This document shows positions 32,641 through 44,772 of a stretch of 64,000 nt of DNA, one piece after another. The DNA lies in NCBI GenBank assembly GCA_029204225.1, contig CM055111.1, positions 17,283,019 through 17,347,018 on the forward strand. The letters are read 5' to 3'. The notes under the pieces were generated by a model. It saw only the letters and a program-made list of their open reading frames with translations, was not told the DNA's origin and searched no databases. Numbering within the stretch: the stretch's first letter is position 1; each line of letters opens with the position of its first letter. The position numbers were made by a program, and so were the translations under genes. The stretch is from Diphasiastrum complanatum. Lineage: Eukaryota > Streptophyta > Lycopodiopsida > Lycopodiales > Lycopodiaceae.

Positions 32641-33110
32641 ATAGCTGACCCAGCGCCACCCACATCTACAAAAATCAAATACGATTTCTTTAAGGGTCAT
32701 CATCTGAAGATGCGGACAGTTATTTGTCTCAATTTGAATCTATTACTATAGCAAATAAAAAACATACAGATGAGGACAAAGTTAGAATTTTGCCAGGTCT
32801 TCTATGAAAGTAGGTTAGGATTTGGTACAGTCAATTAGTACCGGAAACGGTTAAAGAACCCAGTAGATACACCACCATATTCAATATTATTTGGGTGGAA
32901 ACAAATATTTTTTTCTAGGCGTTCTCAAAGCTAGTCCAATAGGTGGTCACCTTTTGAGATGGGATGAGCAGACCTGCTGAATCCTGGATCAATTTCATAG
33001 AATGCTATGAGATTGATGAGGATGAGGAAATACCAACAACATCCGAGTTGAGGGAAGTTTTGGATGGACCAAAGCAAGCCTGACTGAAGGGGTGGTAGAT
33101 AAAAACATAT
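32641..33110 (+). pseudogene. Ty3/gypsy gag fragment
   Basis: After a Pro/Ser-rich leader (32551-32640) the plus strand reads KYDFFKG, SYLSQFESITIANKKHTDED and KVRILPGLL, matching the start of the retrotransposon gag domain (F.G...yl..Fe.i...n...de.kv..lp..L). Later parts are broken by stops. The gag leads, after about 70 bp of AT-rich sequence, straight into integrase, so protease, RT and RNase H are missing. Confidence 0.65.
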
Positions 33111-33179
33111 TATGTAGAAATAAAAATTAATAAAGATAAAATTTTGAATTTATATAAACACCAATCGAACTAGGAATGT

Positions 33180-34066
33180 GAAGAATATATATTACTTCTT
33201 CAATAATACCACGACGTTACATTCTCGTTGCTACAGACTATGCTACCATGATGGTAGAGGCCAAAGCCATAGTTAAAAACGATGTTAAGACTATAGCAAA
33301 GTTTTTATTCCAAAACATTATCACACGATATGGATGTCCCTTAGAACTCATTAGCGATAGGGAAACCCATTTCCTTAATCAAATCATCAAGGCCATGTTG
33401 TCATACTTTTCTATTACGCATCGCCAAACCACTCCATATAATCCAAAAGCAAATGGGCTTATGGAGCGGGCAAACAGAATTCTGAATAAAGTAACGAAAA
33501 CACATTCTTTTGATTGGGATCAGAAGTTACCTTATGTCTTATGGACATATAGAACTGCCGAAAAGATTACAACTAGGCAGACTCCATACTATCTTGTGTA
33601 TGGAATGCATCCCATATTACCAATAGAATTCGAAGTTCTGACGTTTTGCATTAGTAATGAAGAGCGAATGGATGAACACGATAGTCTCCGGGAGTGAATG
33701 ATATCTTTGACGCAACTAGGGGATGATCGGCGTCTTTCATCAATCGAGACTGAACGAGTTCAGATTAAAAGAAAAGAAATTTTCGACCAATCCATTAAAA
33801 GAATAAAAATCAATCGAGGGGACTACGTGCTTCTGTATGATAATAGAGACATGTTGTTTCTTGAGAAATTACATACCAGATGGATGGGACCTTACAAAGT
33901 CATAGAAGTTTTTAACAATGGATCACTTCAGTTAGCCGATCTTGAAGGACATTCACTTGATTACCCGCTAGTTTACCATTACGAGCATCATGCCGATTGT
34001 GTTCAAAACGCATCGAAAACCAATCTTACCGATTTTACAACCATTAGCTATATGAGCACGGATTGA
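33180..34066 (+). pseudogene. Ty3/gypsy integrase
   Basis: A well-preserved integrase core and C-terminus: ILVATDYATMMVEAKAI (first Asp), YGCPLELISDRETHF (second Asp), YNPKANGLMERANRILNK (Glu), then LPYVLWTYRTA, TPYYLVYGMHPILPIE and the C-terminal WMGPYKVIEVFNNGSLQLAD block. Only one in-frame stop (TGA at 33695-33697, after DEHDSLRE) interrupts about 880 bp. The zinc-binding N-terminus is missing. No chromodomain follows, so this is not a chromovirus; the YGMHPILPIE style fits the Tat/Athila-type branch, with moderate confidence. Confidence 0.85.
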
Positions 34067-34362
34067 AGGACTTCTTCAATTTGATCCCTCAGTAATCCTT
34101 ACAGATGTGTGCCATGAGTTGATCTGAAATCTGAACGAGACAGAGGAAGGACATATTTCCACCATAGTCTGGAATCAAGAGATCATTATTACAAAAGGAA
34201 TTTACTATCGTGCCTTAGGTTTGCCTATGGACGACAGTATGCCTGTTACAAAGCCTGCCTTCATCACTGAGAGCGGAGTTTTTCAGGAAGAAGCTTATCT
34301 CGAGAAAACGGGAAATAACCTTTGTTATATTAGAGACCCCAATCTCAAAAGCTTTGTGTGAT
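34067..34362 (+). pseudogene. Coding-like region downstream of gypsy integrase
   Basis: In a different frame from integrase, about 95 codons remain almost open, with one internal stop near 34126: VILTDVCHELI, HISTIVWNQEIIITKGIYYR, LGLPMDDSMPVTKPAFITES and EEAYLEKTGNNLCYIRDPNL. Some plant gypsy lineages carry an extra gene after integrase in this position. I do not recognise the protein. It could instead belong to another element fused here. Confidence 0.35.
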
Positions 34363-35790
34363 TTGCTCTTGCTTTTTTTTTCTTATTGGAGTAAGAGTAT
34401 ACCATTTCTAACACGAATATGAGATACTTGCTGAGAGCCCCGAACAGAGAATCCATTGCCTTCGGATAGATTGCTTTTAAGCAATTCTGTCAGTTACTAA
34501 AGATTAATCAGTTTTCTAGGCTTGATTTGCAGTTTGGCATGTTAACTATGTAGGAAGATATTAGAATTGCACTGGTGCAATTCTTTTGCAAAAATAGAAA
34601 AGACTTCTTCTCTCAAATAAAAAATATCTTCTATATCATGAAAAGATATATAACTATTATTGTTTATAGTATATAGAAGAAGATCTAATATAGGTTTTTT
34701 AGGAATATGAGATAACATCGGTTCCGACAAAATGATTGAGCGAGAAGTTGTCTGCTCAAATTTTGAAGCCATTGTGACATTGCGGCTTCAGCTCCAATAC
34801 TATATCAACATTTGTTTCATCTACAACCATTGGAATAGATACATTAGTTGTAGTCGAAGGAATTTAAGATAAACCTTTAGACTCATCTTCTGCCACCTCA
34901 ACAGAAATATAAAATATGAAAGCCATGCCTTTTATAAGAAGATGACATTTTTTATCATGTATATCATAGTGAATGTACATTTTATCGTGTATATCACAGG
35001 GACATTTTTTATCGGGTATATCATAGTGAATATATCTCTTGAAGCTTTCATGTACATTTGAGAATTTCCTATCGTGTCTTTGCTTATAAGAAGGATAAGC
35101 ATGTACTAAGTCACGAAAATGTACAAAACTACAGTTGTCTATATCTATAAGTAGAGTAGTAATAATATGACTAAGTCTACCAAGAAGATCAGCAAGCTAA
35201 AAACGATTCTCATAAAAAACTTATCTATATCAAATGGTGCATAGAAAAGTAAAAATAAAAAATCAAGAGATCATGCACTTTCGACAAGAGCCAATTAAAA
35301 TTATTGTGGAAAATTATATTCTTGTTACTATTGCACATATCCGCCGAGGGTTCTTGATTAAGAAGAACTGGATGTGGAGATTATAGACCAAAAAGTTGGT
35401 ATTCAGACGGAGCAAAAGAAAAATGAGATACAAGAAGAAAAATAGAATGGTCACCCTTCATGGGAATGAACTGAAATGTATTTCAAATGTACAGAAAAAT
35501 TTATACAAATATACTGAGTTAAAATTATGATCTTTTATGCATCCTCAATTTCGATTGTTGTTGTTTTGCATTTCATGTGCTCTTCTTGCCTTGTCCTTAT
35601 CTACACACACAAAATTAAAATCATTGTAACATTCAATATCTTGAAACAATAACAAATCAAAATTTAAAATTTGCATATTGAATAACATACCTTAACACCG
35701 CTCAACAAAAATTGATAGTATCAAAGAAAATCAAACTGGAACATGTCAAGTTCTAATCGAATGACTCCAATCTTCCTCCACCTTGATTAC
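34363..35790. other. No recognisable gene; a minisatellite inside
   Basis: AT-rich. A 76-residue minus-strand frame at 34542-34772 has no known motif. Contains the short tandem repeat at 34944-35036. Confidence 0.4.
34944..35036. repeat. ~30-bp tandem repeat, three units
   Basis: Units share ACATTTTTTATCATGTATAT and ATCATAGTGAAT-type blocks, with starts near 34947, 34977 and 35005. Confidence 0.75.
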
Positions 35791-36418
35791 TATTATGTCC
35801 ATATCCAGTATGAGGAATTCGGAATAATTATTGACATGGATAGTCGGTCACTCCAGTGCATGTGGCTATTAGTTATGCCTCGTCATTTTGGGCTTGACCA
35901 GTAAAGTAATTTATAATCATATGTGGGCCCAGACCTATAATTGTACATGGGAGCACTTGCATGGTGTTTGATTGCTATAATGCAAGAATAGGAGGGCAAT
36001 TGCTATTCCAGGTTGCATGGGGTGTTGAATTATTCTCCTACTAATCGACTTCTTAATCTTCATCCAATTTTTATCCAGACCTGTAGTTTTCTTCATGTTT
36101 TTACAAAGTCTACATAATTACTCAAAAATGGCTCACAGGTGGCTCCAACATTTAGTGTCATCATCAACAAATTTTGTGTCATTTGATTGGCAGTCAACGA
36201 CAAATTTCGTGTCGGTTGAAAGACAATTTATTGTTCAATTTGTTTTAAAGCTACAGACTTGCCCTAATTTTATAGCAAGTAAATTTCCAAGAAGATCCAG
36301 ATGGATGCCAGCTCACTATGGCCCACTAGCCATTATGATCTACGACCTAATTAGTTGTCCTACTATTGGATGTTGCCGCATTTGCTTAGTATAAATAGTT
36401 GCTCATATTTAAGTCGAA
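35791..36418 (+). repeat. Chromovirus-family LTR, 5' part
   Basis: Starts TATTATGTCCATATCC, corresponding to TGTTACGTCCATGTCC at the defined LTR start 39425 (minus), and matches it over about 200 bp (GGTCACTCCAGT, TGTGGCTATTAGTTATG). It then matches the LTR pieces at 7784-8880 and reaches a TATA box, TATAAATA at 36390-36397. About 20 bp later it switches to copia gag, so R-U5 are missing. Confidence 0.7.
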
Positions 36419-37187
36419 GATAGTGAGCATCTTGATCACAAGGATGCTTCTGACCAAGCTCTCTACAACAACAAGGAGAAGACGAAGAAGTAGTTCAAGC
36501 CTAAGAGGGAGTCATACCGAAAGCATGATTGAGACCAGCAAGCAGAAGAAGCCAACAGAGGCAAATGGAAAAACAAAGAGAAGCAAAAATAGCAGAATGG
36601 CGACAAGAAGACATGCGTGAGATGCAAATGTGAAGGACATGCGTTGGCTAAATCCGAATGTCGAATGTATCGTGTTATTCTTGTGATGCATGGTTCTAGA
36701 TGCTTTCATATAGTGATGCTAGTTGGGCATCTCTCAAGGATGACTACAAAAGTTTCTCAGGAGGATGTACCATCGTAGCAGAAGCAGCAATTCTCTGGGT
36801 CATCAAAAAGCAAACCATCGTGGCTCAATCATTTGGCGAAGCAGAATACATAACAACAACAAAGATGGCCAATGAAATCACTTGGCTCAAATAGTTCTTT
36901 GATGAACTAGGTGAAACGAGTAATGAACCTCTGATTTTGCAGATGAAAAAAATACAGCCGCAATACACCTGACAAAGGATCTCATGTTTCACTCAAGAAA
37001 GGAACACATTGAAATCAAGTACCACTTGATAAGGGATCTGATCAAAAAGAAGAAGCTGCAGACTACTTTCATTGGAACAAAGAAGGCGGTTGTTGACATC
37101 TTCACAAAGGCCTTAGACAAAGGTCTGTTCGAGAAACAGAGGAGAAGTCTTGGAGTCATCAAGCTATCATGCTTTGAGAAGAGCTGA
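36419..37187 (+). pseudogene. Internally deleted copia: gag zinc knuckle joined to RNase H
   Basis: First part (36419-36690) reads DQALYNNKEKTKK and a knuckle-like KTCVRCKCEGHALAKSEC from the end of gag. Within about 40 bp this changes to RNase H: YSDASWASLKDDYKSFSGG, QSFGEAEYITTTKMANEITW, ETSNEPLILQM, then SRKEHIEIKYHLIRD and DIFTKALDKGLFEKQRRSLG. Protease, integrase and RT are entirely missing. RNase H has the Asp/Glu motifs but stops break it near 36892 and 36970. It ends 11 bp before the LTR. Confidence 0.85.
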
Positions 37188-37197
37188 AGAAACAAAA

Positions 37198-37985
37198 TGT
37201 TTCTATTACCAAAGCTCTACTAGCTCTTGACTCCCAATCTGACGAAAAGACATGAAAAAAAAATGTTCGCAAACAACATGAACAACAGGAGAAAGTCAAA
37301 TGACGCAAAAGGAAAATGTTCGCGACACAGTAGGAGAAGGTCAAATGACACAAAACGACACGAAACTCTTCGCGACACGAAACCTTCATGTTCCAAAGGA
37401 CCAAGAAGATCAAACAAGTACCATGAAGTATTAATCTTTGATATGATATGGTGACATCAACATAAGAGCGTTAGGACATGCCTAATCCACTGCTCTTGTA
37501 ATCTAAGATTAGTTATAGATTGTTTAATCTATCTAGTCAAAAATGTTACTTTGAATATATGCAATTACTAGATGCATCAAATATACACAGACACAGATAG
37601 ACAAAATATAGAATAGAAAAGTCCTCTAGTGAGCGAGACAATTTTGTAAACAGGATCCACGGAGATCCAAGAAGCCCGCTAGTAAGCGAGACACCGTTCG
37701 TGGGAGACCATCGCTCATGCCACTGCGCTGTGTGGGTCTGTCACACAGTGCTTGAAACCAAGAGGATTAGTAGACAATGTTATAGCTACTATGCACATAT
37801 CATTCTGAATTTTGTCTGATCTCGATTGAATATTGTCTGCTATTGTTCGTGTATCTCATTCACTTGTTTTATCTATTCCACACATTGGTTCAATCTTGTT
37901 GAATGCTGAATTAATTTAGAACGTAGGTCAACAGTGTCTGTCTACATTCTGGAGGATTGCAAGAATGATATAGTAGGCAGTGATC
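37198..37985 (+). repeat. Copia 3' LTR, family B
   Basis: Starts TGTTTCTATTACC after polypurine tract GAAGAAACAAAA. Matches the reverse complement of 56900-57822 (CCGCTAGTAAGCGAGACA, GTGTTGAATGCT-type and CAGTGYCTGWCTA blocks) and the stub at 13796-13886. Right end is approximate. Confidence 0.75.
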
Positions 37986-38069
37986 AACAATCATATTCGA
38001 ACTACATCCAAATTGATTTCATTCCCGATTGTTTTGCTTTGCGTTTCATTTTGGCTTCGCGATTTTTTC

Positions 38070-39215
38070 GCTTCAGATGAAGATACTACTCTGACCACAT
38101 GCACTAGAGTCGGAAATCTTTATGTGCTCTTTAATTCAGTTGCATTAGCTAGCGTCTCTCATGAAAATGTAAACGATAGTGCTATTCTCTAGCATAGTCG
38201 ATTTGGACACGTAAATACAAGATCACTTTCTTATATGCATTGTAATAATTTAGTTGATGGATTGTATTTCTCTTTTTCATTGGATAGGAAATCTTTCTTT
38301 TGTGAATCATGCATCTATGGCAAACACTCTAGAAGCAAGTCCCAAATCACATTCCATCAAAACAAAGCATGTATTGGATCTTGTACATAGCGATCTTTGT
38401 GGTCCATTGCCAACTCTGTCCTTAGGAGATGCAATCTATTTTATCACTTTCATAGATGATTATTCTAGATGGTCTACAGTCATGTTAATTAAGCACAAAT
38501 CTGAAACCTTTGAATGCTTCAAGAGATTCAAAGTCATGGCTGAATCACAAACGTCTACAAAAGTGAAAACACTCCGAACTAATGGTGGCGGCGAATACCT
38601 CTCTAACGAGATGTCTGACTACATGGCTGAACATGGTATTACAAGATAGTTCACCACTTCAACAGGACAAGATTGCAGAAAGGAAGAATTGAACTCTTCT
38701 CAACTCAGCTAGATCCATGCTACATCAAGCGCACCTACTTGCAAAGTTTTGGCAAAAGCTATTGCCATAGCCTGTTACTTACAGAATAGATCCAACACCA
38801 AAGCTGTCAACAACAAAACTCCTTATGAAGTTTGGCATGGACACAAGCCTAGTATCAGCCATTTAAAAATCTTTGGTTGTGTATGTTTTGTTCACATTCC
38901 TAAACAACTTAGGAAGAAGCTGGATCATAGGACAAATAACGATTGCCAAGTGAAGATCTTCAAGAATCTTGTCACATGCAAACCAAAAGGACACCTATGG
39001 AGCATGAACCACCCAACCAATATGGAGAGGCTAGTCAATACCCTAACCAATCCACCTCCAAGCCATAGTGAAGAACACAAGAGGAGAGGAGAGGAGAAGG
39101 ATGGCTCAAGAATCACAATTCACAATAGGAGGATGGGCGATTTCCAATGGACTTATTCTCCTCAAGAGAGATAGAATATTCTTCCTAGGACTCCTATGCA
39201 ACCTAAATTGAGCTA
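38070..39215 (+). pseudogene. Copia integrase
   Basis: Begins with the GAG-pre-integrase region (HSRFGHVNTRSLSYMHCNN ... CESCIYGKHSRS) and continues with HVLDLVHSDLCGPLPTL, YFITFIDDYSRWSTVMLIKH and TLRTNGGGEYLSNEMSD, giving the first Asp and the Asn-for-Asp variant at the second position. A frameshift near 38650 is followed by AKAIAIACYLQNRSNTKAVN, TPYEVWHGHKPSISHLKIFG and PKQLRKKLDHRT. From about 38940 it no longer resembles integrase. No RT follows; chromovirus LTR sequence begins at about 39222. Confidence 0.85.
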
Positions 39216-39221
39216 TTGACC

Positions 39222-39425
39222 TCGTATTCTTGCATTAAAGTAGTCTTCACCATGCATGTGCTACTATGTCCAATTATAGGTCCGATCCCTCATATGACTA
39301 TTAATTACTTAATACGACCACGTCCGAAATGACGTAGCATAACTAATAGCCACATACAACTGGAGTGACCGGCTATTCACATCAGGAATTATTCTGATTC
39401 CCTTGTACAGGACATGGACGTAACA
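39222..39425 (-). repeat. Chromovirus 3' LTR, first ~200 bp
   Basis: Minus-strand LTR start TGTTACGTCCATGTCC at 39425, directly after the polypurine tract. The first 200 bp match 35791-36000; the rest is cut by the copia integrase fragment. Confidence 0.8.
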
Positions 39426-39438
39426 TTCTTCCCCCCTT
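39426..39438 (-). other. Polypurine tract
   Basis: AAGGGGGGAAGAA on the minus strand, adjacent to the TG of the LTR. Confidence 0.85.
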
Positions 39439-39444
39439 GAACCA

Positions 39445-41926
39445 CTTCTTTCTCTAGAAGTGAAACCTAGAGAGATTCTTCTTTATGCTTTCGACCCGCT
39501 CCCATGAATCATCATCCTCAGTCTGTCCCTTCCACCTGATCAAGCACTCAGAGATAGAACAATTTCTCAATTGTTTATCTCTGGTTCAGATTACTTTTTC
39601 AAGTTCCAAAGGAATACTAAGCGCTAAGTCTTTCAAATGGATAAGATCTTCCTCTGAACCAACTATGTCACCTTCATGTAAACTTAATTCAAGATGGCTT
39701 ACATGAAACACATGGTGAGCTGTAGACTTGTTCTGAAGATATAGTTCGTAAGCTAAAGAACCAATTTTTTTTTATAATCCGAAACGGTCCACAATATCTC
39801 GTAGACAATTTATAATGCTTCCTCATACGCATAATCTTAGGACAATTTATAATGCTTCCTCGTACGTTCAGCTTTGGCTAATTGACAAGGTCTACATTTA
39901 CCCACAAAAGACTCGACAAATGGCTTAAGTTTCGGCCAATAAAACTCTCTTCTTCATAAAGAATTTTCTTCTTTAACTCATCATCCATTGATACACAAAT
40001 TTTTCCATTCCAAAATAGTGAACCACCTCAGATAGAGAACTGTTCCGCTATCTTCTTATCTTTTCTAGGAACCTAAGACCCTTGTGAGTAAATCTCTATT
40101 CCATTCTCATTTTTGCCTATCTCCACCATCTTCCAGATGGGACCCAAATGAGAATTCAATTCACACTTTCCTCTCAATGAAAGATACAGATTAGTGAAAA
40201 TCTGGGTGAATGAAAGTTCATTTAGTTTACCAATCCGACTAAGTGCATCCGCAACCTGGTTAGAGCTGCCCTTGACATATCAGATCTCATGATCAAATTC
40301 CTATATAAGCTCAGTCCATCAAGCTTTATGACCCCTCATATCATTCTGATTACAAAAGTACTTCAGAGTCTTTTGTATTGGCCACTCAAGCACTGTCTTG
40401 ACCTTACTCTCATCAATCTCCAACCCAGTACGGGTGATCTTATGACCGAAGTACAACAACTCATGCTTAAAGAATTCACATTTAGATTCCTTAGCATAAA
40501 CTTTCTCTCGCCTGAGAATATCTAAGACAGTCTTGAGATTACTCAAATGCTCCATAAGTGTCCTATTGTAGATGAGAATATCATCCAAGAATATAGCCAC
40601 AAACTTCCCTAGATATGGATGAAAAAGATCGTTCATCATCTGTTGGAACGTAGCTGGTGCATTCGTCAACCCAAAAGGAAGCATGAAAAATTCATAATGA
40701 CCGAATCTCGTCCAAAAATCGGTCTTTTGCATGTCATCCGCATGAATCCTAATTTGATGATAACCGGTTCTAAGATCTATCTTTGTGAGGTATTTTGCTC
40801 CACCTAATCGATCTACCAAATCATCCATACGAGGCAAAAGATATTTATTTTTAATAGTTACCTTATTCGACCCCTTCTAGTCCACACACAACCTGAAGCC
40901 TCCATCTTTCTTCGATTTAAGAAGAATAGGAGCACTCCAAGGTGACTTACTTGGCTGAATATAACCCATCTTTAGATAATTTTTAATTTTCTTAGTAATC
41001 TCTATCTCTTCTTTCTGAGAAAACCTGTAAGGTTGTCTACTACCTAGAATTAACATTATCTTATGGTCTACCGATCTGGATGGCGATATTCCATGAGGTA
41101 ATTCATCTGGAAATACATCTTTAAATTCAAACAGTAACTTATTCTTCTCAATTTGCTCATGATCTAAGTCTACTGAGTTTAGAATTTTTGACAATTCAAA
41201 ACTACTTAGATGCATTTTAGATATATCCAAAATTGGCTTGGCAAATAAAGAATAAACTTCATAGTGTGAATAAAAAATTTCCATCACATTAGCAAATAAA
41301 CTCATCCCAGATGGATGTACAAATTTGTCTCCAAACAATGTAACTATTTCTTTACCCTCCTAAAAGGAGAGAACATGCTTCTCAAAATCTATCTCAGAAT
41401 GCTTATTAAATAACCACTCGTATCCTAGAATTATGTCCGTACGTGCTAAATCTAAAACATGAAAATCAATTAACTCTCTATAATCTTGGATCCAAATTGG
41501 GAGCCTTGGAACTTTAGCATCTCACGTTTCCAACTCTGCACCTGAAGCTAGATATACTCGATATCTATGGTTACTGACTTCAGTTTTGAGGCCGAGTTTC
41601 TGCACAAGACTAGAGTTAATGAAATTATGAGTAGATCCATTGTCCACTAAAATACTTACAGTGCCTTTCAAATGAAATAAATCATTTGGCAAGAATGAGG
41701 TAGTACTAAGAGAACAATTGCACTCACAATTAACTATATTAATTTCTAGCTTAAGATTTTCTTTACCTGACATCTCAATCACTTGAGCTGCGCCTTTCTG
41801 TTGCTCAAGGCAGAATTTCATAACATGTCCAAACTGACTACAATGGATCTCTCCTCCAATAGAAAACATAAATAGATTTCTACCCAAAAAAGGTAGTGTC
41901 CTTGAAAGTCTATGTTGTACCACCAA
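39445..41926 (-). pseudogene. Ty3/gypsy chromovirus pol (degenerate)
   Basis: Reading the minus strand from 41926: zinc-knuckle relic (CSQFGHVMKFC), protease ILVDNGSTHNFINSSLVQKL with the active Asp, RT entry FKDVFPDELPHGISP and SPWSAPILLKSKKDGGFRLC, RT core TKIDLRTGYHQIRI, GLTNAPATFQQMMNDLF and catalytic FLDDILIYN, then an abrupt jump to the RNase H end (YVKGSSNQVADALSR), an H2C2-like piece, and after another deletion the integrase C-terminus HYKLSTRYCGPFRII. Last is a chromodomain, ECLIRWKGQTEDDDSWE (about 39490-39560), which normally targets integration to particular chromatin. RNase H core and integrase catalytic core are missing, with many stops. Confidence 0.85.
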
Positions 41927-41939
41927 ACCATGCTTTTAG

Positions 41940-42130
41940 CCTTATCCGATATGTCGGAGCCACCTATTGAGCGATTCCCGAGTATTTCTATAGATTGTGT
42001 AGAAACACGAATAAAACTACAAAACTGGATAATGAATAGATCTAGATTAAGGATCGATTATTCAGATGAATCAATTTTGATAGTAGAACAATCCAACATT
42101 TTAATGTACTTATCAATATTATGACTAATA
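41940..42130 (-). repeat. Probable chromovirus 5' LTR piece
   Basis: Plus-strand reading AGCGATTCCCGAGTATTTCT, GATTGTGTAGAAACACG and GGATAATGAATAG parallels 8690-8830 in the duplicated LTR. Position and orientation fit a 5' LTR remnant of the minus-strand chromovirus, with gag and leader deleted. Confidence 0.45.
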
Positions 42131-43369
42131 CAAAAATCTCTTTGCCTTTTAGGAACGGTCAATTTTGACCGAAGATTGCTCTAGTATGTCACTTGGAAGA
42201 GAATTGGCAACTCAAAGAATGGAACCGCCAAACATAAAATGCAAGTCAAGGCCAAATGCCACTTTGAACCTTAATACCAATGCAAGTCTTTTGATGGAAG
42301 TTTACAAATGACAAAGGAATTTTAAATTTTCATGACTTGTCAAAAAACTAACGGTCAGAGACTAAAATGATTAAATTCTAGCCCTTCAGAGAGCTTTAAA
42401 AATTAGGCACATGGGCTAGTTGTGCTGAAGTGTCAGCCTTTAATTGGACTACATATATTATATTCACAAGAAATTAGGAGCCAGATTCACCTTTTGCCAA
42501 GTGTCAAAAAATCAATGGTGGGTAGCAATGATACAAAGGTAAAAGTGAAAATGTGAGAGTATGATGGAGGGGGTCTACTAAATCTGAGACACATGGTAGT
42601 AGGTACCTAAATTGAAAAGTGCTTGTTGAAGGTCTGCAACTTGCTTTTCCATTGGGGAATAATAATGGTCGAAGAAGAGGCTGATGAAAGATCCATATTG
42701 CTTGTACAATTCTTTCATAAAAAATGGTAGTCATGAATTGATGTTCATATATAAATCCTCCAAATGAAGTAGTCGGCATGAATATTGACACATGTCTCTG
42801 GGCATACTCTTCACCAAAATATATTTCTTCAAATTTGTCAATACCTCATTCATAGGTGGTTGTAGATATTCGACCTGATTGATCTCTAAAATGGACTCTC
42901 GTTTTGAAATATAAAATTTGCAGTTGCCCATATAAATCGTTGAAGCATCAATCCCAAATAGTGAAAATACATTCCAAAGTTAAACCAAATAACCATTGAT
43001 GAACAATCATTGTTGACATTATTGAATGAAAGATTCAGTGAGTTAGTATCGATTGAGCAATGCGAACTTCTCCAAAGAAACTGATATAGATTGATGGCAT
43101 ATTTTAAAATCAGCTTCCTATAGAGTATTGGTTGATTGAGAGAATATTCCCAATAATTATTCACATCCATACATGCTAAATATGCATGTGAATTACATAT
43201 TGGCTTTTGAGTTCTAGAGAATCTCTAGGAATAGGGTTCTCCAACTGAAGTTATGAGGCATTGAACAATAATCCAAGGTATTGATACAAGTTAGATTATA
43301 TGGAATAATGAAATCTCTTCATTGTGGACAATATCCTTGCTGAATACCGCATACTCCATCAGATTGTTG
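42131..43369 (-). other. Unassigned; weak minus-strand frames
   Basis: Frames at 42504-42791 and 42886-43170 are open but lack recognisable domains. They may be the far end of the gene region at 43.4-44.4 kb. Confidence 0.25.
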
Positions 43370-44400
43370 TCAAAAAAAAAATATTCTCAAAGGCTCCCAA
43401 ATCAAATTGAATTGGTTCGCGGAACGTGGATCCTTTAAATAGCCACTCAATTCCAAGCCATGGAATATCAGTGCCATATAGTCCTCATTTTGAAATTTTG
43501 GTGAATGCCTTGATCGACTTTCTTTGAGCATAACAATCTTCTCATTTTGATGACCCATAGTTGCTTGATCATTCACCAAATTAATGCATCGATGTAGGTC
43601 AAGTTCCAGACTTTGATGGTTGAAGTTAAACTCAAAAGGATGTTTAATTATATTCACATCCTGATCTAAATCTCAACTTTCGTCTGAATCCTGATTTTTA
43701 CCATCTGTTGTTGCAACTTGGTCCGAATCTTGAATTGGACTTTTGTTGTCTGCAACTATATCTGGACCTGGGACTTGACTTTCATTGTCGCTTTGCTCAT
43801 CCAAATCATTGTCCTTGCTTCGCTCATCCGCTTCGTCGTTGTCACTTTGCTCATTAGACTCATTGCTAAGATCATCTTCACCTTCATAAGTTTCTTCCCT
43901 TTCATTCCCATTGTCGATCTGTTGATGCTTTAGTATATACACTCACTAAGTTCTGAATTCGCATCTTTATTTTCTCAAACCACCTAGATTGTTCTTCTTT
44001 CCTTTCAGCTTCAAGCTTAAGCCTTTCTTCTCATTGCTCGTACTTTAAAACATATTCCATAACTAATCGAAACCCAGCCTGGAGAGAAGTAGTTTGTAGA
44101 TAGTTTTCTACAATACTCCGATATTGAGGATGTAAGCCATATATACTTCTTAGTGCTCCATTTAACTTGACCATTGGAAGCTCATTTTCATCGTTGGAAC
44201 TTGTTTGTGAAGAAGTAGATCTAGATGAGCTAGATTCAGATGCATTAGTCTCTTGATTAATGTGCTGATCAATTTTCATCATCTCTTTTAAGCCTTGACG
44301 TAGACAACGAGGTAATTGCTTTATATGAGGACCGTTGTATTGCATTCGTCGTCTACGTCGACCATTACGAGGATTATTGTCTCCAACGCTAAATGAGGAT
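43370..44400 (-). pseudogene. Unidentified acidic/coiled-coil gene
   Basis: Minus-strand frames in sequence: 44031-44345 with KQLPRCLRQGLKEMMKIDQH, a Ser-rich run, then LRSIYGLHPQYRSIVENYLQ and a Glu/Lys-rich helix; 43673-43942, an Asp/Glu/Asn/Ser-rich segment with repeated DEQSDN-type phrases; and 43370-43657 with LELDLHRCINLVNDQA. Single stops separate them. The highly acidic low-complexity middle resembles chromatin or transposon accessory proteins, but no named domain is visible. It lies downstream of, and on the same strand as, the SET-domain remnant, and both could come from one transcription unit. Confidence 0.35.
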
Positions 44401-44772
44401 GAAGAATCCTATATACCAAAATAACAAGAAGTAGGTTGAAACAATGCTTGATAAACATTTCCTTCCAATACCTGATAAATGTTGCATATGAATATTAATT
44501 ACCTCTTTGTTTAAAAAGTTTGAACATACCAATGTACCTATTAGACCATTTTTCTTTTCAACTTGTTAATATTCAATGAACTCAAAGAATTGCACGCTTC
44601 TACATATTTACATATTTATGGATTTCAAATTCATTAGCTTTCACTTATTATCTTATGTAAACATCTAGGCAAATGGCGAATAATGCTCCTAACATTTGAC
44701 ATATTTAATGACACAAACCAAATACAAGATGCATGGATTATACATCTCTGCATATCAACAGAATTTAAATCT

